Below are positions 33,885 through 41,690 of a DNA stretch of 60,059 nucleotides, in pieces. The stretch is from an uncultured Clostridia bacterium (GTDB taxonomy: Bacteria > Bacillota > Clostridia > Christensenellales > Pumilibacteraceae). The notes below the pieces were generated by a model. It worked only from the letters and a program-made list of their open reading frames with translations. It did no database searches and was not told the DNA's origin. Made by a program: the position numbers and the translations under genes. The DNA lies in NCBI GenBank assembly GCA_934229275.1, contig CAKQDN010000006.1, positions 1-60,059 on the forward strand, given 5' to 3'. Numbering within the stretch: the first letter of the stretch is position 1; each line of letters begins with the position of its first letter.

Positions 33885-34631
33885 ATGTATAAGTATCTTT
33901 CCGCTTGTTACGATCAATTTATGAACGACGTAGACTACGATGCGTGGGCAGAAAAACTCGCCGCACGGATAGGCGATCGAAAAAAAGGAATCGACTGCGG
34001 TTGCGGTAGCGGACTTATCACCATGCGTCTGAAGAAAAAAGGCTACGACGTTATAGGAACGGATGTCAGCGCGGAAATGCTCGAGCGCGCGCGTGAAAAT
34101 TTCCGTCGCGAAAACCTCGATATTCCGCTCGTACTGATGAACTCGGAGAACCTTGTCGTCGGCAATAAAGTCGATTTTATAACCGCCGTCTGCGACGTTG
34201 TCAACTACATGAAAAAGCCCGAAAAATTCTTTGCCGCAGCGCATCGCTCTCTTAAAGAAGGCGGAGTGCTGCTATTCGATATAAGCAGTCGGTACAAACT
34301 CGAACAGATAATCGGCGATAACGTTTTTTCGGACAGTACCGACGATGTGACCTATATATGGAGCAACTCGCTCGGAAAGAAAAAAGACAAGGTCGAAATG
34401 TTTTTAACGTTTTTTGTGAAAAACGGAGAGGACACATACATAAAAAAGGAAGAAACGCAAGTACAGTATATCTACGACGCCGAAGATCTCGCCGAAAAAC
34501 TTAAAAAAGCGGGGTTCGATAAAGTGGAATACCGCGGTTTTGCGGCAAAAAGTATAATCGAAGAGGAAAGAATATGTTTTGCCGCATATAAAGGAAAGAA
34601 AGATGGAAAAGATGATGCAACTCAATTATGA
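33885..34631 (+). CDS. SAM-dependent class I methyltransferase
   Basis: A 248-residue Rossmann-fold methyltransferase. Motif I is DCGCGSG at residues 37-43, the acidic SAM-ribose residue sits in GTDVSAEML, and VDFITAVCDVVNY corresponds to motif IV. The remainder follows small-molecule methyltransferases of the Methyltransf_25/11 type; the substrate cannot be read from sequence. The frame is open upstream, but the ATG at 33885, one base after the preceding stop, matches the usual N-terminus of this group (YKYLSACYDQFM). The next gene begins inside its last 29 bases. Confidence 0.9.
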   Translation: MYKYLSACYDQFMNDVDYDAWAEKLAARIGDRKKGIDCGCGSGLITMRLKKKGYDVIGTDVSAEMLERARENFRRENLDIPLVLMNSENLVVGNKVDFITAVCDVVNYMKKPEKFFAAAHRSLKEGGVLLFDISSRYKLEQIIGDNVFSDSTDDVTYIWSNSLGKKKDKVEMFLTFFVKNGEDTYIKKEETQVQYIYDAEDLAEKLKKAGFDKVEYRGFAAKSIIEEERICFAAYKGKKDGKDDATQL

Positions 34632-36300
34632 TGCGGACTACTATTACGATATAGGTATCGAATACGCCGACAGCGGACGCGCCGAACAGGCGATATATTA
34701 TTTCTATCGTTCGTTGTCGCTCGAACCGTACAATCCGTGGACTATTGCTGAATTAGGACTCTGCTATTACGATCTTAAAATGTACGACGAAGCCATTTCC
34801 TGGTTCAATCGCGCGCTTTGCCACGATAAAAACTGCACGAGTGCGGCAATCGGGTGCTTCATGTGCTATATTTGTATGGGCAACTATACTGCGGCGGAAA
34901 CTTTTGTGCCGCTGTGCGATACCGAAGAACTGAACGCATATGTAGACAGTGAAGAATTCGCCGAAGTGACCGAACAAATCCGTCAAAGGAACGAAATCAA
35001 GGAAAAAGAAAACGAATTCGTTTTCATGGGCAAATATCGCGAAAAAAAGGCGTTCGAACGTGCCGTAGAGTACGCAAAAATAGGGAACATCGAAGGTGCG
35101 ACGGAAGCACTTGTCGAAGTAGATCCGAAAAGCGGCGGTTATCCCGAAGCGGCGTTTATGCGCGCGGTGTTTGCCTGCGCAGAAAAGAAATACGACAGGC
35201 TTTCGGCTATCGCGAAGGAAATGGGGGATCATTGTCCGGATGATGAGTTTACCGCTATTGTAAAAGCGATGGCGACACACGTTGAAGGTGACGAAAAAGC
35301 CGAAGCGGAAGCTATGAAAAAACTGAAAATCATAAAGATTGCAGACGTCTCAATCTTTATGCGTGCTATTTCATGCTTTGAAGATCTCGGTATGTTGGAA
35401 GCCGCGGATATGTTTGTTGATCGTGCGCTTAAAATCGAACCGATGAATAAAAAATTGCGCATAATGTCGGCTCTTTGCAGTCATAATTTAAAAAGACACG
35501 ACGAATGTCGCCGAAAATTCTGCGATTTGAACCGACTTTTCCCCGAGGACGGCGGCATCTCCTGCCTTGCGGATATGACGTTGCGCATGCCGGACTTGCA
35601 CATGCCGATTACGGTGGATTTAAGAGCGGGGGTGTCCGACTACTACGTTCCGAAATTTCTGGAAGAGTTAGCGTCGCTGGGAGACTGGGACGCGGTAGAG
35701 AAAAAATACGACGAGGATGACGGCTTTTATGACCGAATGATGGCTTTTTTCACGTCCGGACGAGGCGAATTTATCGAAAAAATCGTGCCTGCCGTTTCTT
35801 TGAATAAGCGATTAAGCCCTATTTTGCGCGAACTTATGGTTATGCCGTCCGTTCCCGTGACTCTGAAAATTCAATGCATGGCAAGCCTGCTTAAAAACGA
35901 ACGAAAGCGCGAATTTGCCGTGCAGTCGGACGACATAACTGCGCTCGAATTCGTCAAGGTTAAAATGCCGAGAATGAACGAATCGTTAGGCGTATACCGC
36001 ATTGCGCGTTCTGCGCTTGCTTTTGCGTCGTTGTCGCAATTCGAATATAAACTGCTAAAGAAATTTATCGGCGTTCGCGAGCATATCGGAAAGGTACTTG
36101 ATCGCGAGGGTTACGAGAGCGTAAATGCGGCTTGGCTTTTGCTGGCTGTGTTCGGAAAAGATGCGATGTTCTTTTTGGATATGCTGGGAGTGTCCGAGCG
36201 GCAACTCATGGAACTTGCGCCCGAATGGAAGGGTGAAATGAACGAAAACGAAGAGGATGAGCAAACCGAGGAGGTAAATGCGCAAGATGAAAACAATTGA
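34603..36300 (+). CDS. Tetratricopeptide repeat protein
   Basis: A 565-residue protein with N-terminal TPR repeats (residues about 8-75, YDIGIEYADSGRAEQAIYYF, AELGLCYYDLKMYDEAISWF) and further helical repeats in the middle (AVEYAKIGNIEGATEAL, FEDLGMLEAADMFVDRALKIEP). The C-terminal third is helical without clear repeats and ends in an acidic tail (NENEEDEQTEEV). Such scaffolds bind other proteins. AAAGGAAAG before 34603 favours that ATG over one at 34579. It sits between the methyltransferase and a second helical-repeat protein, overlapping both. Confidence 0.85.
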   Translation: MEKMMQLNYDADYYYDIGIEYADSGRAEQAIYYFYRSLSLEPYNPWTIAELGLCYYDLKMYDEAISWFNRALCHDKNCTSAAIGCFMCYICMGNYTAAETFVPLCDTEELNAYVDSEEFAEVTEQIRQRNEIKEKENEFVFMGKYREKKAFERAVEYAKIGNIEGATEALVEVDPKSGGYPEAAFMRAVFACAEKKYDRLSAIAKEMGDHCPDDEFTAIVKAMATHVEGDEKAEAEAMKKLKIIKIADVSIFMRAISCFEDLGMLEAADMFVDRALKIEPMNKKLRIMSALCSHNLKRHDECRRKFCDLNRLFPEDGGISCLADMTLRMPDLHMPITVDLRAGVSDYYVPKFLEELASLGDWDAVEKKYDEDDGFYDRMMAFFTSGRGEFIEKIVPAVSLNKRLSPILRELMVMPSVPVTLKIQCMASLLKNERKREFAVQSDDITALEFVKVKMPRMNESLGVYRIARSALAFASLSQFEYKLLKKFIGVREHIGKVLDREGYESVNAAWLLLAVFGKDAMFFLDMLGVSERQLMELAPEWKGEMNENEEDEQTEEVNAQDENN

Positions 36301-37096
36301 TTTTGACGAGAAATTCCATAAATATTACGAAAAATGGTTAAACGAAAACAAAGGTAAATTTACTGCAGACGAACTCGAGGACAAAGTTCCGGAGGTATAC
36401 GGGCAGTGGATTCATGCTTTTGACGAGCAACTGGGCGCGTCGGTTTGCGATTATCTGTCGGGAAAAAGCGACGGAGAACTTATCGATATGTTCATCGATT
36501 CGTTTGAGGGCGACGGAGACCCTTCCGGTGCGCTTCTCGACGAAATCGAAGGCCGGGAGGCATGCTCTGAAATGCTTGTTTCGATTCTCGAAGGCAATTA
36601 TTCCGACGAAATAAAAATGCACGCCGCGAACATGCTTCTCGAAGCAGGCAAGGCTGAACTTGCCACGGGAATTTTTACTGAATGGGTGCTTGATCCGAGT
36701 GTTGCGCCGGAACTGCGCGACGTCGCGGTGGAAGTGCTGTCCGAGTATGCCGACAAAGTCAAAAACGAGTTGATTGTCGGCATAGACGGAGCCGATTTCG
36801 ATACGAAAACGCTTATTGCGGAAGTTTTGATTCGTGCACAAAAAGACGAAAAAACGTTTGCGCTGCTTACCGAGTTGTTTGAATCGGGCAAAAACACGGC
36901 GCTGTTTGCCGGATATCTCGGCAAATACGGCGACGAGCGCGCGGCGGCGATGCTATATAAGGCGCTCGACAAATGCAATTATCTCGAATTTACCGAAATT
37001 CGCAATGCGATTGAAGTGCTTGGCGGAGTGGTGGACGACGAATATCGCGACTTTACCGACGACGATTATTATAAGGCTATCAAAAACTTGAAATAG
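36278..37096 (+). CDS. Acidic helical-repeat (HEAT-like) protein
   Basis: A 272-residue acidic protein. The first 60 residues (FDEKFHKYYEKWLNENKGKF) look like an SEC-C-free variant of the helical head of TPR partner proteins. From about residue 90 helix pairs repeat with HEAT-like spacing (ILEGNYSDEIKMHAANMLLEAGK, APELRDVAVEVLSEYADK, LIAEVLIRAQK). AGGAGG lies only 3 bases before ATG 36278 and 12 before ATG 36287, so the start is uncertain. It overlaps the TPR gene by 23 bases, so the two products may form a complex. No enzymatic motif. Confidence 0.75.
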   Translation: MRKMKTIDFDEKFHKYYEKWLNENKGKFTADELEDKVPEVYGQWIHAFDEQLGASVCDYLSGKSDGELIDMFIDSFEGDGDPSGALLDEIEGREACSEMLVSILEGNYSDEIKMHAANMLLEAGKAELATGIFTEWVLDPSVAPELRDVAVEVLSEYADKVKNELIVGIDGADFDTKTLIAEVLIRAQKDEKTFALLTELFESGKNTALFAGYLGKYGDERAAAMLYKALDKCNYLEFTEIRNAIEVLGGVVDDEYRDFTDDDYYKAIKNLK

Positions 37097-37106
37097 AGGA
37101 CGCAAA

Positions 37107-37832
37107 ATGGAAAAAATAACGCTCGATGACGTAAAAAACAATCGCGAATTTGCCGCTCTTATCGACAGAGCAAACTTCAATCTCGAAAAAATGGGCTACA
37201 CCGAACACGGAATACGCCACGTCGGATATGTATCCAAAACTACGGCGAATATTCTGCGAGAAGTCGGATGTGACGAACGTACGATCGAACTCGGCGCGAT
37301 TGCCGGCTGGATTCACGACATAGGAAATGCCGTCAACAGGCTGAATCACGGCTTAACCGGCGCCGTTATGTCGATGTCGCTGCTTCAGAATATGGGTATG
37401 GACATGGAAGAAATATCCTTGATTATGGCGGCTATCGGCAATCACGAAGAACAAAGCGGAGTGCCGGTGAGCGAGGTGAGTGCCGCGCTTATTCTTGCGG
37501 ACAAAAGCGATACGCATCGCTCGCGCGTGAGAAGGAAAAATTTCAGCATTAACGATATTCACGATCGCGTCAATATGTCAATAAAAAAGAACTATCTTGC
37601 CGTCAATCAATCGGATAAAACGATAAGGCTTTTGATAATTATGGATCACGAAATGTCGTCTATCATGGACTACTTCGAAATATACTTGTCCAGAATGATT
37701 CTTTGCGAAAAAGCGGCGCAATATCTCGGTTATAAATTCGAACTCGTGATCAACGGAAGGGTAATCAACAATCAGCAGGCGCGTATAGGCTCGGTCAATT
37801 TATCGAAAGATAAGCCAGTAAGCGAAGATTAA
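37107..37832 (+). CDS. HD-domain phosphohydrolase
   Basis: A 241-residue metal-dependent phosphohydrolase of the HD superfamily. Candidate ligands: His38 (HGIRHV), His70-Asp71 (GWIHDIGN), His113 (IGNHEE) and Asp131 (ILADKSDTHRSRVR). The last 80 residues form a mixed domain with no known name. HD proteins hydrolyse nucleotides or cyclic dinucleotides; the lack of a GYP signature argues against a c-di-GMP enzyme. Last gene of the operon, 10 bases after the helical-repeat gene, followed by palindrome copy C. Confidence 0.88.
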   Translation: MEKITLDDVKNNREFAALIDRANFNLEKMGYTEHGIRHVGYVSKTTANILREVGCDERTIELGAIAGWIHDIGNAVNRLNHGLTGAVMSMSLLQNMGMDMEEISLIMAAIGNHEEQSGVPVSEVSAALILADKSDTHRSRVRRKNFSINDIHDRVNMSIKKNYLAVNQSDKTIRLLIIMDHEMSSIMDYFEIYLSRMILCEKAAQYLGYKFELVINGRVINNQQARIGSVNLSKDKPVSED

Positions 37833-37878
37833 AATTCTGCCGTTTTCGCCGTAAAATCAATCAAAATAAGTAAATTTA

Positions 37879-37901
37879 AGTACTATGTGTGACATAGTAC
37901 T
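37879..37901 (+). repeat. Dispersed palindrome, copy C
   Basis: Arms AGTACTATG and CATAGTACT, loop TGTGA, followed by TTTGTTTTT. It lies 46 bases after the HD gene, same orientation; the left flank resembles that of copy B. Confidence 0.9.
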
Positions 37902-37946
37902 TTTGTTTTTTGGCATAAAATGTAAACCCGTGACGTATATTTGCGT

Positions 37947-38993
37947 ATGAAAAAAGGATTGAAATTAACCGCGTATGTGTCCGGTTCCATAATCGGCGCG
38001 GGATTTGCGAGCGGAAAAGAAATCGTGGCGTTTCTCGGCAAAAACGGGTTAAATGCCGGCAGCGCGATTGCGTGTTTTTGCATGTTTTTCGTTTGCGGAT
38101 TCGTTTTTCTTTCAATCGGAAGTATCGTAAAAGGCGGAAATTTCGGAAAGGTGAACGCTGTGATTATGCCGAAAACGCACGGCTTTTTCGATTGTTTTTC
38201 CGTGTTCAACGGCGTTATCGTACTATCTGCCATGCTTGCCGTGATCGGAGGAATAGGCAACTCCGTCCGACCGCTCGGAATTACGTATTCGGCATGTTTT
38301 GCGCTTTTCGTGCTTATTCTCGCAAGAAAAGGAAAAAGCCGCGTAATGAGCGGCAGTCTTGTGTTGATGTTTTTAACCGTGGCGATAATTATAGCGGTTT
38401 CTATTGAGAATTTTTCGTCGGGGGAGGGCGTTTTTGACGGCAAAGTGGCGGTTTTTTCCTGCGTGAACTACGTCGCGATGAACATGCTTCTTTCCGCAAG
38501 CGCAATGGTTTCGGAAAAATCGCTTAACCTTAAACAGCGCGTTTTCGTTTCGGCGGCGGTTGCCCTCGTTCTGAGCGGACTGATTTTTATTCTGGGTTAC
38601 GCAATAAGATGCGCAGGCTGCGAGGACAGCCCGATGCCGGTATTTGCGCTTTCTTCGCGGCTGGGAAAAACGGCGTACTACGCCGCGGTGCTGCTCATAG
38701 TGCTGAGTGCAACCGCGACGTCGCTTACCGTTTGTATCGAAATTTCCGAATTCTTCAAACCGTATGCCGATAAAACTTTTTCGCTTGTCGTAATACTGCT
38801 CGTTGCTCTTATAATCGGTTCTTTCGGATTCGAACGCGTCGTCGAGCGATTTTATCCGATAATCGGAGTGATAGGAGTGTTGTATTTCTTTGCCGCAGTA
38901 CGCTTTTTAACCGCGTTTGCGTTTAATAAATTTTTCCGCAAAGGCAATGACAAAGTACATCACCGCCGCAAGCGCGCAAAGAATTACCGTTGA
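37947..38993 (+). CDS. YkvI-family membrane transporter-like protein
   Basis: A 348-residue polytopic protein with about 10 hydrophobic helices. The opening YVSGSIIGAGFASGKEIV matches the first helix of YkvI-type proteins, distant members of the amino acid-polyamine-cation (LeuT-fold) group; substrate unknown. TTG at 37941 or ATG at 37947 could start it; I prefer ATG. No ribosome site is visible; TATATT ends 5 bases before the ATG but its -35 (TTGGCA) is 20 bases away. Its last 87 bases overlap the end of the convergent ABC permease gene, so the basic tail (HHRRKRAKNYR) is coded on both strands. Confidence 0.85.
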   Translation: MKKGLKLTAYVSGSIIGAGFASGKEIVAFLGKNGLNAGSAIACFCMFFVCGFVFLSIGSIVKGGNFGKVNAVIMPKTHGFFDCFSVFNGVIVLSAMLAVIGGIGNSVRPLGITYSACFALFVLILARKGKSRVMSGSLVLMFLTVAIIIAVSIENFSSGEGVFDGKVAVFSCVNYVAMNMLLSASAMVSEKSLNLKQRVFVSAAVALVLSGLIFILGYAIRCAGCEDSPMPVFALSSRLGKTAYYAAVLLIVLSATATSLTVCIEISEFFKPYADKTFSLVVILLVALIIGSFGFERVVERFYPIIGVIGVLYFFAAVRFLTAFAFNKFFRKGNDKVHHRRKRAKNYR

Positions 38994-39698
38994 CATCATC
39001 ACGAGATCGAGTTTGAATATCTGTCCGCCGAAAATAATCAGATAGCCGAGTCCGGCGTCGGAAACGAGGTATTCGCCCATAATGGTTCCGACCCACGACA
39101 GTCCTACGTTGACTTTTAGCACCGAAATGATATTCGGGAGCGACCCCGGCAGTATCAGTTTGGTAAGAATTTGCCATTTGTTCGCTCCCATCGAACGCAT
39201 CAGAAGTATTTTTCCGTCGTCGATAGCCAAAAATCCGTTCAGAAAGCCGATAATAGCGACTATTATGCAGATGAGAAAAGTCATGACGACGATCGCTTTC
39301 GTGCCGATTCCCACCCAAATGATGATGAGCGGACCCAATGCGATTTTAGGCAGACTGTTGAGAACGACGATGTACGGTTCGGAAATCTTTCTCGCGAACG
39401 GCGAACACCATAGCAATATCGCAACGATCAGTCCGACGCCTGCGGATATGATAAAGCCGTAGATACATTCGAGCAGCGTGGTTTGTATATGGGTCCATAA
39501 TCCTTCGGTTTTCCCGATGCAGTCGATTATTCTCGACGGGCTGCTGACGAAAAACGAGTCTACCGCGCCGACAGCCGTCAGAATTTCCCAGAGCGCTATG
39601 AAAATCACGAGAATTGCAATCTGACATGAAACGGTTTTGATTTTTTCGAGCCGTTGCCGACGCAAAAACTTTTCTCTATCGGTTAATTGTTTTTTCAT
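38907..39698 (-). CDS. ABC importer permease (NitT/TauT/SsuC type)
   Basis: Inner-membrane permease with about six transmembrane helices. The cytoplasmic EAA-loop appears as SMGANKWQILTKLILPGSLPNI in two parts around residue 170-190, and the PSRIIDC segment follows the first helix as in nitrate, taurine, sulfonate and pyrimidine importers. 263 residues, full length. It overlaps the ATPase gene by 23 bases and forms the last gene of a three-gene leftward operon. Confidence 0.94.
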   Translation of the reverse strand: MKKQLTDREKFLRRQRLEKIKTVSCQIAILVIFIALWEILTAVGAVDSFFVSSPSRIIDCIGKTEGLWTHIQTTLLECIYGFIISAGVGLIVAILLWCSPFARKISEPYIVVLNSLPKIALGPLIIIWVGIGTKAIVVMTFLICIIVAIIGFLNGFLAIDDGKILLMRSMGANKWQILTKLILPGSLPNIISVLKVNVGLSWVGTIMGEYLVSDAGLGYLIIFGGQIFKLDLVMMSTVILCALAAVMYFVIAFAEKFIKRKRG

Positions 39699-40470
39699 GA
39701 TCTTTCTCCGATGTGTTTCGGGACGATACTTCTTTCCAGATTTTTTCGAAAAGAGCGGGGTAGAGAGGACTGTCGCGCTTTTCGTGCGGTTTCTTCGACG
39801 AGAGTTCCACGTTAAATATTTTCTTGACTGTTCCGGGGTGTTTGGAAAGCACTATTATTCTGTCCGACAACGAAATCGCCTCGGATATGTCGTGCGTGAC
39901 TAAAAGGGCGGTCTTTTTCTCTTTCGCGATAATGGAAGATATGTCATCGTGAACGTTTAATCTGGTCTGAAAATCGAGGGCGGAAAACGGTTCGTCGAGC
40001 AAAAGAATACGCGGTTTTAACGCGAGCGTGCGGATCAGAGCCACTCTTTGTCGCATACCTCCCGAAAGTTGCTTCGGAAAGTGTTTTTTGAATTCGCCCA
40101 AACCGTATTTTTCGAGCAGATTTACCGCATATTCTTTTGCTTCTGACGTGTTTTTTCGTTGCAGTTCGGGACCGAGTGTCACGTTTTGCAGAATGTTTCG
40201 CCATTCGAACAGTTGATCTCGCTGTAACATATATCCGACGTCGTGACGAGGCTTGCATACTTTTTCGCCGCACAGCGTGATTTCGCCTTCCGTTGGGAGA
40301 ATAAGCCCTGCAATAAGCGAAAGTATGGTGGTTTTTCCGCAGCCGGACGGTCCTATAATTGCTACGAATTCACCGTCGGCGACGTCGAAAGATATATTTT
40401 TAAGTGCTGTCGTTTCACTTTCCGTCGTTTGGTATGTCAGCCCGACATTGTTTAATTTCAGCAGTTTCAT
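39676..40470 (-). CDS. ABC importer ATP-binding protein (NitT/TauT type)
   Basis: ATPase subunit: Walker A GPSGCGKTTIL near residue 40, Q-loop in MLQRDQLFEWRN, signature LSGGMRQRVALIRTL, Walker B ILLLDEPFSALD, H-switch LVTHDISEA. 264 residues. The DQLFEWRN and LSGGMRQR patterns place it with the nitrate/sulfonate/taurine group. It follows the binding-protein gene after 58 bases that contain a decayed palindrome. Confidence 0.95.
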   Translation of the reverse strand: MKLLKLNNVGLTYQTTESETTALKNISFDVADGEFVAIIGPSGCGKTTILSLIAGLILPTEGEITLCGEKVCKPRHDVGYMLQRDQLFEWRNILQNVTLGPELQRKNTSEAKEYAVNLLEKYGLGEFKKHFPKQLSGGMRQRVALIRTLALKPRILLLDEPFSALDFQTRLNVHDDISSIIAKEKKTALLVTHDISEAISLSDRIIVLSKHPGTVKKIFNVELSSKKPHEKRDSPLYPALFEKIWKEVSSRNTSEKDHEKTINR

Positions 40471-40500
40471 AGGCTTTCTCCGTTGTTTTCGGCATATTTT

Positions 40501-40523
40501 AGTACTGTGCGTGACAGAGTACT
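40501..40523 (+). repeat. Dispersed palindrome, divergent copy D
   Basis: Arms AGTACTGTG and CAGAGTACT with one mismatch, loop CGTGA, and no T tail. It lies inside an operon, between the binding-protein and ATPase genes, and points against their direction. Confidence 0.85.
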
Positions 40524-40528
40524 TGCCG

Positions 40529-41551
40529 TTACCTCTGAGTTTTCTCGTTTATAACCGCAAGTGCGTAAGTGTTATCCACAACGTCGTCCATGCTGACGTC
40601 CGCGCTTAAAAATCCTGCGTTTTTCATTATCTCTTTAAGAGTTTCGAAAGACTGTTTTTCCATTACCGGCGACTGCGCCCACGCATCGATTTTGCGATAA
40701 CTTTCTATCGACGCCGCGATAAGAGTGTTGTCGATTCCGGAAAAATGCGGTTTAAGACAGGGAACGACTTCCTCGGCTTTGGCAGTGGTTATAAATTCGT
40801 AGCCGCGAATAAGAGCGCGGATAAATCCCTTAATGCGTTCGGGGTTTTTATCGATGTAACTTTTGCTCGCGGAAAAAGCGGTGTAGGGAACGGGACCGCT
40901 TGCTTCGCCCACGGAAGCGACTATATATCCGCGGCCCTTTTTCACATACTCCGAAGCGGTCGGCTCGAACATGGTGGTGTAGTCCACGCTTTCGTCCGAA
41001 TCGAACACGCTCGCCATCATTCCGAACGAAACGTCGGTGTTGAATTTCATGTCGTCCGTATTAAGTCCGGCTTTGTTGACGACGTACTGCATGGTCATTG
41101 CCGGAACGCCGCCTGCTCTGCCTGCAAGAACGTGCTTTCCTTTCAGTTTATCCCAGGTGAAGTTGTCGTCGGGCTTTTTCGCGACGAGGAACGAGCCGTC
41201 GCGTTTCGTCAGTTGGGCGAAGACAACCGGATAGTTTTTCTGACCGTTTACGCGGCAATATACAGTGGTTTCGGGGCCCATAAGTCCGATTTCCGCACCG
41301 CCCGATATAACCGTGGTCATAACGAGATCCGAACCCTGAACGGTGGTGACGGTGACGTCGAGTCCTTCGTCTTTAAAATATCCTTTGTTCACCGCGACGT
41401 ACATAGGCGCGTAGAAAATGCTTCTTGCGGTTTCGCATATTCTGATTTTGTTACCGTTGTCTTTTTTGTCGCAGCCCGAAAAACATGAGAGTGCCAATAT
41501 CGACGAAATAACAAAAGTCAGTATAAGTACGGTTAGTTTTCTTTTTTTCAT
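40529..41551 (-). CDS. ABC importer substrate-binding lipoprotein (NMT1/SsuA-like)
   Basis: Extracytoplasmic binding protein with signal peptide and an imperfect lipobox FSGC (Cys27). The opening YAPMYVAVNKGYFKDEGLDV is the hallmark of the NMT1/ThiY-SsuA family, whose ligands include thiamine pyrimidine, sulfonates, nitrate and taurine. 340 residues. No TPP or other riboswitch is seen in the leader, so the ligand stays open. AAGGAG gives the start. First gene of the leftward importer operon. Confidence 0.93.
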   Translation of the reverse strand: MKKRKLTVLILTFVISSILALSCFSGCDKKDNGNKIRICETARSIFYAPMYVAVNKGYFKDEGLDVTVTTVQGSDLVMTTVISGGAEIGLMGPETTVYCRVNGQKNYPVVFAQLTKRDGSFLVAKKPDDNFTWDKLKGKHVLAGRAGGVPAMTMQYVVNKAGLNTDDMKFNTDVSFGMMASVFDSDESVDYTTMFEPTASEYVKKGRGYIVASVGEASGPVPYTAFSASKSYIDKNPERIKGFIRALIRGYEFITTAKAEEVVPCLKPHFSGIDNTLIAASIESYRKIDAWAQSPVMEKQSFETLKEIMKNAGFLSADVSMDDVVDNTYALAVINEKTQR

Positions 41552-41633
41552 GATTAAAACTCCTTAAAGTTATTTATACATCATACTATGCCGCTAAAAA
41601 TTTGCTTGTGAGCGTTTTAGCGCCGACTATTGC

Positions 41634-41662
41634 TTGCCAAAAGCACTTAGTTGTGGTATAAT
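41634..41662 (+). promoter_or_regulatory. Promoter of valS
   Basis: TTGCCA (41634-41639), 17-bp spacer, TATAAT (41657-41662), then a short leader with CAGGAG. The leader is too short for a T-box. Confidence 0.85.
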
Positions 41663-41690
41663 TTACTAAACACAAAGCAGGAGTCATAAA

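Noticed and set aside
41552..41690. T-box leader for valS or TPP riboswitch for the ABC binding protein
   Set aside because: The shared 139-base gap has no T-box bulge sequence, no specifier stem and no TPP core; only promoter elements and ribosome sites are visible.
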